Below are positions 17,063 through 24,755 of a stretch of DNA of 51,554 nt, piece by piece; position 1 is the first letter of the stretch, and each line of letters starts with the position of its first letter. The stretch lies in NCBI RefSeq assembly GCF_012184385.1, contig NZ_VSRL01000042.1, forward strand, positions 1 through 51,554, given 5' to 3'. This DNA comes from Lentzea indica (lineage in GTDB: Bacteria; Actinomycetota; Actinomycetes; Mycobacteriales; Pseudonocardiaceae). The notes under the pieces were generated by a model. That model searched no databases. It saw only the letters and a program-made list of their open reading frames with translations, and was not told the DNA's origin. The position numbers and the translations under genes were made by a program.

Positions 17063-18288
17063 CCTCAGTCCAGACCGTCCAGCTGCCACCTGCCGACCGC
17101 TCCTGGCGCACGATCCTGCGCCGCCGGCCGTTCACCCACCACAACCGGCTCGTCGCCCTCGTCGTGCTGGTCAACCTGGGATTCGCCGGCTGGTCGAGTG
17201 ACACCGACCGGCTGACCGCGCTGGTGGTCGCCAACCTCACCCTGGCGGCCCTCATCCGCCAGCAGCTCGTGATCAACCTGCTGTTCTGGCTGGCCACCAG
17301 CGCACCGAAGCACTGGCCGTTGCGGATCCGCTGGACGCTCGGCAAGGTCTACCACTTCGGTGGTCTGCACGTCGGTGCCGCGATCTGCGCCACGTCCTGG
17401 TTCCTGGTGCTGGCGGCCACGACGACGGGACCACCGTTGGTGCTGGGGCTGACCTGGACGATCATGGCCGTCCTCGTGCTGCTCGTCGTGCTCGCGCTGC
17501 CCCGGCTGCGGGCCAAGCACCACGACCTGTTCGAGCGGTCGCACCGCTTCGGCGGATGGGCCGTGCTCGTCCTGTTCGGCGTGCTGTCTGCGGTGTCGAA
17601 CCCCGTCTTCCTCTGGCCGCTCGCCCTCGTGGTGGCCAGCGTGGCGTTGCCGTGGCTGAGGCTGCGGCGGGTTCCGGTGCACATCGCCAGCCCGTCACCG
17701 CACGTCGCGCTCGTGTCGTTCGACCACGGCGTCACGCCGTTCGCAGGGTCCTCGACGGCGGTGAGCCGCAACCCGTTGCTGGAGTGGCATTCCTTCGCCA
17801 ACGTCCCGGCGCCGGGACGCAGCGGCTTCCGGCTCACGATCTCCCGCGCCGGCGACTGGACGGCGAAGTTCATCGCCGACCAGCCGAGTCGCGTGTGGGT
17901 CAAGGGCATCCCGACCGCCGGTGTCGGCAACATCGACAAGCTGTTCACCAGGGTGGTGTGGGTCGCCACCGGCAGCGGCATCGGTCCCTGCCTGCCCCAC
18001 CTGCTGGCCGGTGACACGCCGTCGGTGCTGGTGTGGTCGACCCGCAACCCGCGCCGCACCTACGGGGACGCGCTGGTCGACGAGATCCTCGGCGTGCAGC
18101 CCGACGCCGTCGTCTGGGACACCGAAAGCCGGGGCAAGCCGGACCTGGTCGCGCTCGCGTACGACGCGTGCAAGCGCTTCGACGCGGAGGCGGTCATCTG
18201 CATCTCCAACAAACCGACCACATGGCAGGTCGTCGAGGAGCTGGAGTCCAGGGGGATTCCCTCCTACGGCGCGATCTGGGACTCGTGA
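17059..18288 (+). CDS. Membrane flavoprotein-like oxidoreductase (TmpA-like), six TM helices plus NAD-binding domain
   Basis: A 409-residue protein. The N-terminal half has about six hydrophobic helices (from LVALVVLVNLGFAGW to VFLWPLALVVASVALPWL). Histidines in YHFGGLH and in KHHDLFERSHRFGGW recall the ferric-reductase pattern. The C-terminal half resembles a ferredoxin-reductase module: a FRLTISRAGDWT segment, VWVKGIPTAGVG, and the nucleotide-binding GSGIGP motif. This arrangement recalls fungal TmpA-type membrane flavoproteins, some of which are fused to NRPS-like adenylation domains; that comparison is from memory. Its ATG overlaps the adenylation stop, so the two are translationally coupled and likely act together. 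It could reduce an adenylated or thioesterified acyl group, or transfer electrons across the membrane. Confidence 0.7.
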   Translation: MTSVQTVQLPPADRSWRTILRRRPFTHHNRLVALVVLVNLGFAGWSSDTDRLTALVVANLTLAALIRQQLVINLLFWLATSAPKHWPLRIRWTLGKVYHFGGLHVGAAICATSWFLVLAATTTGPPLVLGLTWTIMAVLVLLVVLALPRLRAKHHDLFERSHRFGGWAVLVLFGVLSAVSNPVFLWPLALVVASVALPWLRLRRVPVHIASPSPHVALVSFDHGVTPFAGSSTAVSRNPLLEWHSFANVPAPGRSGFRLTISRAGDWTAKFIADQPSRVWVKGIPTAGVGNIDKLFTRVVWVATGSGIGPCLPHLLAGDTPSVLVWSTRNPRRTYGDALVDEILGVQPDAVVWDTESRGKPDLVALAYDACKRFDAEAVICISNKPTTWQVVEELESRGIPSYGAIWDS

Positions 18289-18298
18289 GGAGACCACT

Positions 18299-19073
18299 GT
18301 GGACTATCAGACGCTCGTACTCGACGAACACGACGGCATCCTGACAGTGACAGTGCACCGACCGCCCGCGCGCAACGCGTTGTCCCAGCAGACTCTCACC
18401 GAGCTGCGCCACCTCCTCACCCACTTCGCCGGCCCGCGCGCGGTCCTGCTCACGGGTTCGGAAGGGCCCGCGTTCATCGCCGGGGCGGACATCCGCGAGA
18501 TGGCCGCGATGACTCCGGAGGAGGGCGAGACGTTCGGCGCGCTGGGCCAGGAGGTGACTCGGCTGCTCGAACAGCTTCCCGTCCCCGTCATCGCCTGCGT
18601 CGACGGCTACGCGCTCGGCGGCGGCTGCGAGATGGCCATGGCGTGCGACTTCGTCTACGCCACCCGCAAGGCCGTGTTCGGCCAGCCGGAGGTGCTGCTG
18701 GGCCTCATCCCCGGCTTCGGCGGCTGCGTCAGGCTGTTCCGGCGGGTCGGTGTCGCCAAGGCACGCGAGCTGATCTACTCCGGGCGCCGCGTCGACGCCG
18801 TGGAAGCGCACCGGCTCGGGCTGGTGAACGACGTCTTCGACAGCCGCGAGGAGATGTTCACCGCCGCCCGGCTCGTGCTCGCCGACCATCGCGGCCAACT
18901 CGCCCGCCGCCGTCTCGGCCTGCAAGTCGGTGATCAACGCCGTGGACGGCCTGGGCGTCGAGGAGGGACTGGAGGTCGAGCTCGACGCGTTCCGCCAGGC
19001 CTTCACCACCGACGACATGCGCGAGGGCACAGCGGCTTTCCTGGCCAAGCGCACGCCTGAGTTCCGGACCTAG
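18299..19073 (+). CDS. Enoyl-CoA hydratase/isomerase (crotonase) family, frameshifted
   Basis: Crotonase-fold protein of 257 residues if one base is removed. GTG start with GAGGAG 6 nt upstream. The oxyanion-hole segment FIAGADIREM and both catalytic glutamates of true hydratases are present (GGGCEMAMACD and FGQPEVLLGLIPGFGG), so hydration of an enoyl thioester is chemically plausible. At about 18886-18887 (CC) the frame breaks: after RLVLAD the family sequence continues one frame over as IAANSPAAVSACKSVINAV and ends TPEFRT at 19073. The total length of 775 nt is 3n+1, consistent with one inserted base. Left as is, the protein runs out of frame without its C-terminal helices. It sits 10 nt after the membrane oxidoreductase and 2 nt before the sigma-factor gene. 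Confidence 0.85.
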
Positions 19074-19075
19074 GG

Positions 19076-19588
19076 GTGCCCATCGACGACCACACCACGC
19101 TGTTGCGCGCGCTGCACGACGGTCACGCCGAGGCGCTCTGGCGCTACGCCCTCCGGCTCACCCGAGACGAACAGCTCGCGGAAGACGTTGTGCAGGAGGC
19201 GCTGCTGCGGGCGTGGCGACATCCGGACATCCTGGAGCAGGGCTCCGCGGCGTCGAAGGCGTGGCTCTACACCGTGGCACGCAACTACGCCATCGACGAA
19301 TGCCGCAGCGCTCGTGCCCGCTGGGAGGTCGGGCTGGCCCGTGTGCCCGACCGCTCACGAGCCGACCACACCGACCGAACGCTGGACGCCTGGCTAATCG
19401 CCGACGCCTTGTCCCAGCTCAAACCCGAGCACCGGGTGGTGATCGTGCGGGCCTACTACCGGGGCGAGTCCATCGCCGAGCTCTCCGAGGCGCTGGACCT
19501 GCCGCCGGGAACGGTGAAGTCGAGGCTGCACTACGGTCTGCGCGCGCTGCGGCTCGCACTGGAGGAGAACGGGGTGACGGGGCGGTGA
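19076..19588 (+). CDS. ECF-type RNA polymerase sigma factor (SigL/ECF19-like)
   Basis: A 170-residue extracytoplasmic-function sigma factor. Region 2 spans about 15-80 (HAEALWRYALRLTRDEQLAEDVVQEALLRAW; KAWLYTVARNYAIDECRS) and region 4 about 105-165 (LSQLKPEHRVVIVRAYYRGESIAEL, then LDLPPGTVKSRLHYGLRALR). The YYRG and PPGTVKSRLHYGLRALR signatures are those I associate with the actinobacterial SigL/ECF19 group. The GTG start is 2 nt after the crotonase stop with little ribosome-binding sequence, so translation probably depends on upstream ribosomes. Its stop overlaps the GTG of the anti-sigma gene. Being in the same operon as the adenylation/oxidoreductase/crotonase genes, it may control that operon or respond to its product. 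Confidence 0.9.
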   Translation: MPIDDHTTLLRALHDGHAEALWRYALRLTRDEQLAEDVVQEALLRAWRHPDILEQGSAASKAWLYTVARNYAIDECRSARARWEVGLARVPDRSRADHTDRTLDAWLIADALSQLKPEHRVVIVRAYYRGESIAELSEALDLPPGTVKSRLHYGLRALRLALEENGVTGR

Positions 19589-19908
19589 CGTGCCCGTTCC
19601 GCGACTGGGACGTGGCCTACGTGCTGGGGTCGCTGTCCCCCGCTGATCGGTATGCCTACGAACGCCATCTCGCCGTGTGTCGACCGTGCGAACACGAGGT
19701 GGGCGGGCTCGCGGGCACGGCGGGTCTCCTGTCCCGCGTGCCCGCGGAGTGGGCGGTCGATTCGCTCGAACCCGGCGTCGCCGTGCCGGCCACCGTGTTG
19801 CCCCGGCTGGCTCGGGCAGCCCGGCGGCAACGCCTGCTCGTCACGGTGGCCACGGTTCTGGTCGCCGCCGCGATCAGCGCAGCGCTCATGTTCTTCCTGT
19901 GTCCGTGA
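19585..19908 (+). CDS. Anti-sigma factor with zinc-finger motif and one TM helix
   Basis: A 107-residue membrane anti-sigma factor, starting at GTG within the sigma stop (GTGA overlap). The N-terminal anti-sigma domain contains the HxxxCxxC zinc motif (YERHLAVCRPCEHE) typical of RsrA/RslA-type proteins. A single membrane helix follows near the end (LLVTVATVLVAAAISAALMFFL), and only two residues lie beyond it, so there is practically no extracytoplasmic sensor domain. It should hold the adjacent sigma factor inactive at the membrane. A Cys-based zinc site suggests redox control (inference). Convergent with the cupin gene, 5 nt apart. Confidence 0.88.
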   Translation: MTCPFRDWDVAYVLGSLSPADRYAYERHLAVCRPCEHEVGGLAGTAGLLSRVPAEWAVDSLEPGVAVPATVLPRLARAARRQRLLVTVATVLVAAAISAALMFFLCP

Positions 19909-19913
19909 GGACG

Positions 19914-20624
19914 TCAGTCGTGCGGTGAGCGGCCCTCGGCGGGGTCGTGCACGTCGAGCCGTCCGCACATGCCGAACCGTTGCGGGCCTTCCGAACGCAT
20001 CACGTGGATGTCGGCCTCGGCCAGGTGGCCGATGTCGCCGTCCCGCAACCGGTCCAGCTGCACACCGGTGCGTTCGGCCGACGCGAGCGCACCGGCCCGC
20101 CACCGCTTCTCCCATGCGTCCAGAACGTCCTGCTTCAGCCGCACGGCGGAGCGGTAGAACTCGTCCAGCGCGTCCTCCCCCGCCTCGACGCGCCGCCGCA
20201 GCTCCAGGAAGCCTTCGAGGGCGAGGTCCCTGCGCCGCCGGGCGGACTCCTCGTCACCGGCCTGCGCCTGCGCGGAGTAGTTCGGTGCATCAGCGAGCAC
20301 CGCGGGCGGAAACGTGAACACCGCGTCACCTGCCTCTGGCAGGCCGCTGTTCTGCATCAGCACGATGATCCGCAGGCCGTCGTCGTTCACGAGACGGTGG
20401 ATCGTGCCCGGCGTGAACCACGCGACGGTGCCTTCGCGCAGCGGTGTCTCGGCGAAGCCGCGGTGGGTCAGGGTCTGGACCCGCCCCTCTCCCCCGACGA
20501 CGAAGTAGCACTCCGCGCAGGTGAGGTGCACGTGCGGCGAGCCGCCGCACAGCCCGTCCACCGTCGGCCAGTCGTACACCCGCAGGCCGGAGATCCCGAT
20601 CCCGCCGGGGAAGGGCGTCACCAC
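19914..20624 (-). CDS. Cupin-domain protein, sugar-catabolism operon
   Basis: A 236-residue protein. Residues about 1-110 form a cupin barrel: SPHVHLTCAECYFVVGGEGRVQT supplies the HxH(x)nE-type metal ligands of motif 1, and WFTPGTIHRLVND supplies the second-motif histidine. The remaining half is helical (EESARRRRDLALEGFLELRRRVEAGEDALDEFYRSA) and I cannot assign it. It starts at tandem GTG codons, the second overlapping the DUF6807 stop. It is the last gene of a six-gene import and catabolism operon. It may be a sugar isomerase or epimerase-like cupin or a sugar sensor; the substrate is unknown. Confidence 0.75.
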   Translation of the reverse strand: MVTPFPGGIGISGLRVYDWPTVDGLCGGSPHVHLTCAECYFVVGGEGRVQTLTHRGFAETPLREGTVAWFTPGTIHRLVNDDGLRIIVLMQNSGLPEAGDAVFTFPPAVLADAPNYSAQAQAGDEESARRRRDLALEGFLELRRRVEAGEDALDEFYRSAVRLKQDVLDAWEKRWRAGALASAERTGVQLDRLRDGDIGHLAEADIHVMRSEGPQRFGMCGRLDVHDPAEGRSPHD

Positions 20625-21511
20625 GGATGAGCCTCCACATAGGACTCAAGATGGTCGCGGTCCCACTCCCCGTTCGCGACGACGAGCCGGTAACGCAGGC
20701 TCAGCGCCTCGCCGGGCGCCAGTTCCACGGTGTCGAAGAAGGCGAACGAGGGGTTGACCGCCGCGAACGGCGTGCTGCGCACGAACCAGGTGGTGTTCTT
20801 GTTGTCCGGGTGGTCGATGAACAGCAACGTCGACGAGCGGTCCACCTCGTCGTGGTGGCCGGCGAACGCGAGCCACCGCGCGGTCTTGCCCATCATCTCC
20901 TGCCCGGATCCGCCGTCGGCCGCGATGACCGTGCCATCGGTGAACGAGCGCGGGCCGCGCCAGAAGAACCCGGTGTAGCCGGCGAGCTCGCGGCCGTTGG
21001 TGGTCGGGCTGCCGAAGACCAACGGCTCCGAGCGCAGGTTCGTCAGCGTCGTGGCGAACTCCAGCGTCCACGAGTCGTCCTCGACGTCGCGCACGGTGAA
21101 CTGGCGCATCTCGTGCACCCAGTGCTGCCCGGTCTCGGTGAACCACGACAGCAGTTCGTCGATCCGCACCTCCCCGTCCGGCGAGGCGACGGTGAACTCC
21201 TCGTGCCGCATGGTGCCGACGTTCGGCAGCGCCACGTATCCCTCGTCGCGCACGTAGGTGACGCCACCCCAGAAGTTCTCGCCCGACACGTCGGTCGCGG
21301 TCATCTGCACGCCCTTGTGCCAGCGGTGATCGTGCGGCCGGAACGCCGTCACCACGTCACCGTCGAGCGTGCGCACCGGGTGCAGGTAGGGCTTCGGTCC
21401 CTCGAACGCGAGTGTCGACGGCCGGTGCACGTACTCGAAGAGCTCCACGTCGCCCACCGACACGACGAGCACCTCGTCGTCCTGCCGGGTGATCACCGGG
21501 CGTTGGCCCAT
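20618..21511 (-). CDS. DUF6807 / PmoA-like family protein
   Basis: A 297-residue protein matching the DUF6807 (PmoA-like) family: YVHRPSTLAFEGPKPYLHPVRTLDGDVVTAFRPHDHRWHKGVQMT, ENFWGG, and PFAAVNPSFAFFDTVELAPGEALSLRYRLVVANG. The fold is expected to be a beta-sandwich resembling galactose mutarotase. No signal peptide, so cytoplasmic. The family is common beside Gfo/Idh oxidoreductases and sugar ABC transporters but has no firm reaction that I know of. It overlaps the Gfo/Idh gene by 19 nt and the cupin gene by 7 nt. The conserved His pair in RPHDHRWHKG may be catalytic or metal binding (inference). Confidence 0.8.
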   Translation of the reverse strand: MGQRPVITRQDDEVLVVSVGDVELFEYVHRPSTLAFEGPKPYLHPVRTLDGDVVTAFRPHDHRWHKGVQMTATDVSGENFWGGVTYVRDEGYVALPNVGTMRHEEFTVASPDGEVRIDELLSWFTETGQHWVHEMRQFTVRDVEDDSWTLEFATTLTNLRSEPLVFGSPTTNGRELAGYTGFFWRGPRSFTDGTVIAADGGSGQEMMGKTARWLAFAGHHDEVDRSSTLLFIDHPDNKNTTWFVRSTPFAAVNPSFAFFDTVELAPGEALSLRYRLVVANGEWDRDHLESYVEAHPW

Positions 21512-22575
21512 GGGGCACCGATTCCTTCCATCGTCGCGTAGAACGGGCTGTCCGGGCCGATCTGACCTGCCTTCACCACGGTGCCGGTGAACGCCGACGC
21601 GTACAGCGCCGCGATGAACTCCATGGTGTTCCTCGTGTCCGCCAGCGTCACCGGCGGTGTCTCACCACTGTCCAACGCATCGAGGAACGCCGCCATCTGA
21701 CACCCGTGACCGCTCACCACCCCGGACTGCTCCGCACGCCAACGACCCACAACATCGTCGTTGCCAGGCGCGGGAGTCACGGTCCAGTGCGCGTCGGTGT
21801 AGCCGTAGAGGTGCTCGACCTCGACCGTCGCGCGCTCGAAGTCGAACCTCATCTCCGAGGTCTCCCTGGGCGACAGGACGGAGTTGATCACCGAGGCGAC
21901 CGTGCCGTCGCCGAAGGTCACCAACGCCATCGACACGTCCTCGGTCTGCACATCGCGCGCCTGCCGGACGGCGAGAGCCCGGATCTCCTGCCACGGCCCC
22001 AGCACGGACAGCATCAGGTCGAACTGGTGGATGCCGTGTCCCATCGTCGGGCCGCCGCCCTCGCTGTCCCACGAACCACGCCACGGCACGTCGAAGTAGG
22101 CATCTCCGCGGTACCAGAGGGTGTCGCACTTCGCCACCAGCGACCGGCCGAGCACACCCTCGGAGATCATCCGGCGCAGGCGGATCGCGGCGGGGCCGAA
22201 GCGGTGCTGGAACACGGTCGCGACGCGCCCGGACGAACCCCGTTCGGCCGCGATCAGCGTGTCGATCTCGCTCAGCGACAACGCCGGCGGCTTCTCCACG
22301 AGCACGTTCACGTTCGCAGCCAGGCATTCGAGCGCGAGCGGCACGTGATGGCGAGGCGGGGTGCACACGTGCACCACGTCCAGCTTCTCCACGTCGAGCA
22401 ACGTGGCCAGCCGGGGATGCACCCGCGGCACACCCCACTCCTTCGCGAACGCCGCCGCGCGGCCGGCGTCGACGTCGACGACCGCGACCAGCTCGATGCG
22501 ATCTCCCGCCGCGCGCAGCGCCTCGGCGTGGGCGGCGGCGATCGCACCTGTGCCGACGATGGCCGCGCGCCTCAC
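21493..22575 (-). CDS. Gfo/Idh/MocA-family sugar oxidoreductase
   Basis: A 360-residue NAD(P)-dependent dehydrogenase. The Rossmann fold starts at residue 5 (AIVGTGAIAAAHAEAL) and carries VDVDAGRAAAFAKEWG. The catalytic-lysine motif EKPPAL and the C-terminal domain motif GGGPTMGHGIHQFDLMLSVLG follow. It probably oxidises or epimerises a ring hydroxyl of an imported sugar or sugar acid. The GTG start overlaps the stop of the binding-protein gene by 4 nt. In the operon it lies between transport and the two beta-fold proteins (DUF6807, cupin), suggesting a short catabolic route that begins with oxidation. The exact substrate is not readable. Confidence 0.9.
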   Translation of the reverse strand: MRRAAIVGTGAIAAAHAEALRAAGDRIELVAVVDVDAGRAAAFAKEWGVPRVHPRLATLLDVEKLDVVHVCTPPRHHVPLALECLAANVNVLVEKPPALSLSEIDTLIAAERGSSGRVATVFQHRFGPAAIRLRRMISEGVLGRSLVAKCDTLWYRGDAYFDVPWRGSWDSEGGGPTMGHGIHQFDLMLSVLGPWQEIRALAVRQARDVQTEDVSMALVTFGDGTVASVINSVLSPRETSEMRFDFERATVEVEHLYGYTDAHWTVTPAPGNDDVVGRWRAEQSGVVSGHGCQMAAFLDALDSGETPPVTLADTRNTMEFIAALYASAFTGTVVKAGQIGPDSPFYATMEGIGAPWANAR

Positions 22576-23885
22576 TTCGCCGCGTCCACTTCGGACTGGA
22601 GTTCCTTGATGAACGACGTGGCCGCCTGTTCAGGTGAGGTCCGGCCGAACAGCACGTCCTCGGTGTGCCGCTTGAGGATCGCGTCGACGGTGCTGGCGCC
22701 GTTCGGCGTGATCCTGGGCGGGTCGCTGACCGGGACCGTGTCGAGGTACTCCTTGGCTGCCTTGTCGGTCTCCTTGAGCTGGCTCGCGATCGCGTCGCGG
22801 ATCTTCTGGTTCGCGGGCACGCCGCGTTCGGTCAGCAGGACCTTCGCCGCTTCCTCGTCGTTGGCGAGGAAGCTCACGAACGCCGCCGCCTCCGCGGGGT
22901 GCTTGGACCGTGACGACACGGACCAGAACATCGACGGCTTGTAGTACGCGCCGGGGGCCTTGCCCTGCGTCTCGCCGGGCAGCCGCAGCAGCTTCAGCTT
23001 GGCACCGCTGGCGGCGGTCAGCGCCGTCAGCTGCGTGTTCCACCACAGGCCGAACACCGCGGTGTTGGTCGCCGTCGCGGACTGGTTCAGCCCGGCGGAC
23101 GCCTTCTCGACGGTCACCGACGGCGGTGCCGCGATCCCGGACTTGGCGAGGTCCTGGATGTAGGTCCAGTACTGCGTCGCGATCTCGGGCGGCAGGACGA
23201 CCTTGCCCCCGGCGTCGAACATGGCCTTGCCCTGCTGCCGCGCCCGGATGCTCAGCCCGGCAGTGTCGTTGATCCCCGGCGACTGCACGCCGAACACCTG
23301 ACCGCCGCCCGCCTTCGACGCCTGCTCGCCGATCTTCTTCAGGTCGTCCCACGACCACTTCGTGTCGTCGGGCAGCGGAATGCCGTACTTCGCGAGGAGG
23401 TCGGTGTTGACCATGATCGAGTACATGCCCAGGCCCACCGGCAGCCCGTACTGCTTGCCGTCGATCGCGCCGGTGGCGAGCGCCTTCTGGTCGAAGTTCG
23501 AGGTGTCGAGATGCTTCTTGGACTCGTTCAGGTCCAGCAGCGCGCCACGTTCGGCGTAAGAGGCGATGTAGAGCTCGTCCATCTGCATGATGTCCGGCGC
23601 ATCGTTGGCCGCCATGGTGGTGGCGAGGCTGTCCCAGTAGCCGTTCCACTCCTTGAACTCACCCTTGATGGTGATGTTCGGGTGCTTCTTCTGGAACATC
23701 TCGATGACCTGCTGGGTCCGCTTGTGCCGGTCGTCGGCGCCCCACCAGGTGAAGCGCAACGTCACCGGCTCCGCGGTCAGGTCTCCGCCGGCGTCGGAGC
23801 CGGACCCGCAGGCCGCGAGCAGCGACGCGGTCAGCGACAGCAGGACCGCCCACGCGGCACCGCGGCGACGAACTCCTCTGGGCAT
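22572..23885 (-). CDS. Sugar ABC transporter substrate-binding lipoprotein
   Basis: A 437-residue extracellular solute-binding protein of the CUT1 (MalE-like, family 1) type. The signal peptide ends in lipobox LLAAC, followed by a Gly/Ser-rich tether. The binding fold opens VTLRFTWWGADDRHKRTQQVIEMFQKKHPNITIKGEF and contains APDIMQMDELYIASYAERGALLDL and the lobe-closing GLWWNTQLTALTAASG. AAAGGAA precedes the ATG at 5 nt. The gene follows both permeases (15-nt gap), an order less usual than binding protein first. The transported oligosaccharide is unknown. No ATPase gene is present; actinomycetes commonly share one (MsiK type), so its absence is expected. Confidence 0.93.
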   Translation of the reverse strand: MPRGVRRRGAAWAVLLSLTASLLAACGSGSDAGGDLTAEPVTLRFTWWGADDRHKRTQQVIEMFQKKHPNITIKGEFKEWNGYWDSLATTMAANDAPDIMQMDELYIASYAERGALLDLNESKKHLDTSNFDQKALATGAIDGKQYGLPVGLGMYSIMVNTDLLAKYGIPLPDDTKWSWDDLKKIGEQASKAGGGQVFGVQSPGINDTAGLSIRARQQGKAMFDAGGKVVLPPEIATQYWTYIQDLAKSGIAAPPSVTVEKASAGLNQSATATNTAVFGLWWNTQLTALTAASGAKLKLLRLPGETQGKAPGAYYKPSMFWSVSSRSKHPAEAAAFVSFLANDEEAAKVLLTERGVPANQKIRDAIASQLKETDKAAKEYLDTVPVSDPPRITPNGASTVDAILKRHTEDVLFGRTSPEQAATSFIKELQSEVDAAK

Positions 23886-23900
23886 GTCCGTTCCTTTCGG

Positions 23901-24755
23901 CTACTTGCCACCGGTCGTGGCGATCCCCTTGACGAGGTACCGCTGGCCGATGAGGAAGGCGAGGAAGATCGGGATGATCGACACGACGCTCATCGCGAAC
24001 TGGGAGCCCCAGGACGTGGCGACCGTCGAGTCGACGAACGAGCGCAGGGCGACGGGAACCGTGTACATGTCCGGGTCCGTCAGGTAGATCAGCTGGGTGA
24101 AGAAGTCGTTCCACGTCCAGATGAACGTGAAGATCGTCGTGGTGGCGAGCGCCGGCTTCATCAGCGGCAGGATGATCTGCGCGAAGATCCGCGGGTGGCC
24201 GCAGCCGTCGATGCGCGCCGCCTCGTCCAGCTCCCGCGGCAGACCCCGGATGAACTGGACCATCAGGAACACGAAGAACGCGTCCGTGGCGAGGATCTTC
24301 GGCACGATCAGCGGCAGGAACGTGTTCACCCAGCCGATCTGGGAGAACAGCACGTACTGCGGCACGATGATCACGTGGACCGGCAGCATGATCGTGCCGA
24401 GCATGATGCCGAACCACCAGCGCTTGCCGCTGAAGTGCAGGCGCGCGAAGGCGTAGGCCGCCATCGAGCACGACACCAGGTTGCCGACGATGCAGCCCAG
24501 CACCAGGACGGCCGAGTTGAGCAGGTACGTCCCGAACGACGGGCTGAGCGCGTACCAGCCCTCGGTGTAGTTCTCGGCGTGCAGGCTCTCGAGGATCAGA
24601 CCAGGGCTGCGGAAGATCTCGTCACCCGGACGCAGCGAGCTCACGACCATCCACAGCACCGGGTACAGCATCACGAACCCGATCAGGACCAGGCCGATGT
24701 GCTTGGCGGGCACCGACAAACGCCGGCCCACGGTTCGGCTCAGCTCAGTCGTCAT
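23901..24755 (-). CDS. Sugar ABC transporter permease (MalG-like)
   Basis: A 284-residue inner-membrane permease with six predicted helices, the first at HIGLVLIGFVMLYPVLWMVVSSL. The EAA loop that docks the ATPase is present (ELDEAARIDGCGHPRIFAQIILPLMKPA), and the protein ends RYLVKGIATTGGK as CUT1 MalG-type proteins often do. It overlaps the partner permease by 11 nt and is followed after 15 nt by the binding-protein gene. It forms the membrane channel with the product of the preceding gene. It closely resembles the permease at 31058-31894, including the MVQFIRGxPRELDEAA segment, suggesting that the two transporters are paralogues handling related sugars. Confidence 0.93.
   Translation of the reverse strand: MTTELSRTVGRRLSVPAKHIGLVLIGFVMLYPVLWMVVSSLRPGDEIFRSPGLILESLHAENYTEGWYALSPSFGTYLLNSAVLVLGCIVGNLVSCSMAAYAFARLHFSGKRWWFGIMLGTIMLPVHVIIVPQYVLFSQIGWVNTFLPLIVPKILATDAFFVFLMVQFIRGLPRELDEAARIDGCGHPRIFAQIILPLMKPALATTTIFTFIWTWNDFFTQLIYLTDPDMYTVPVALRSFVDSTVATSWGSQFAMSVVSIIPIFLAFLIGQRYLVKGIATTGGK

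Noticed and set aside
15410..17089. 559-residue antisense open frame opposite the adenylation gene
   Set aside because: The plus strand carries all A-domain core motifs; the antisense product is low-complexity and matches nothing.
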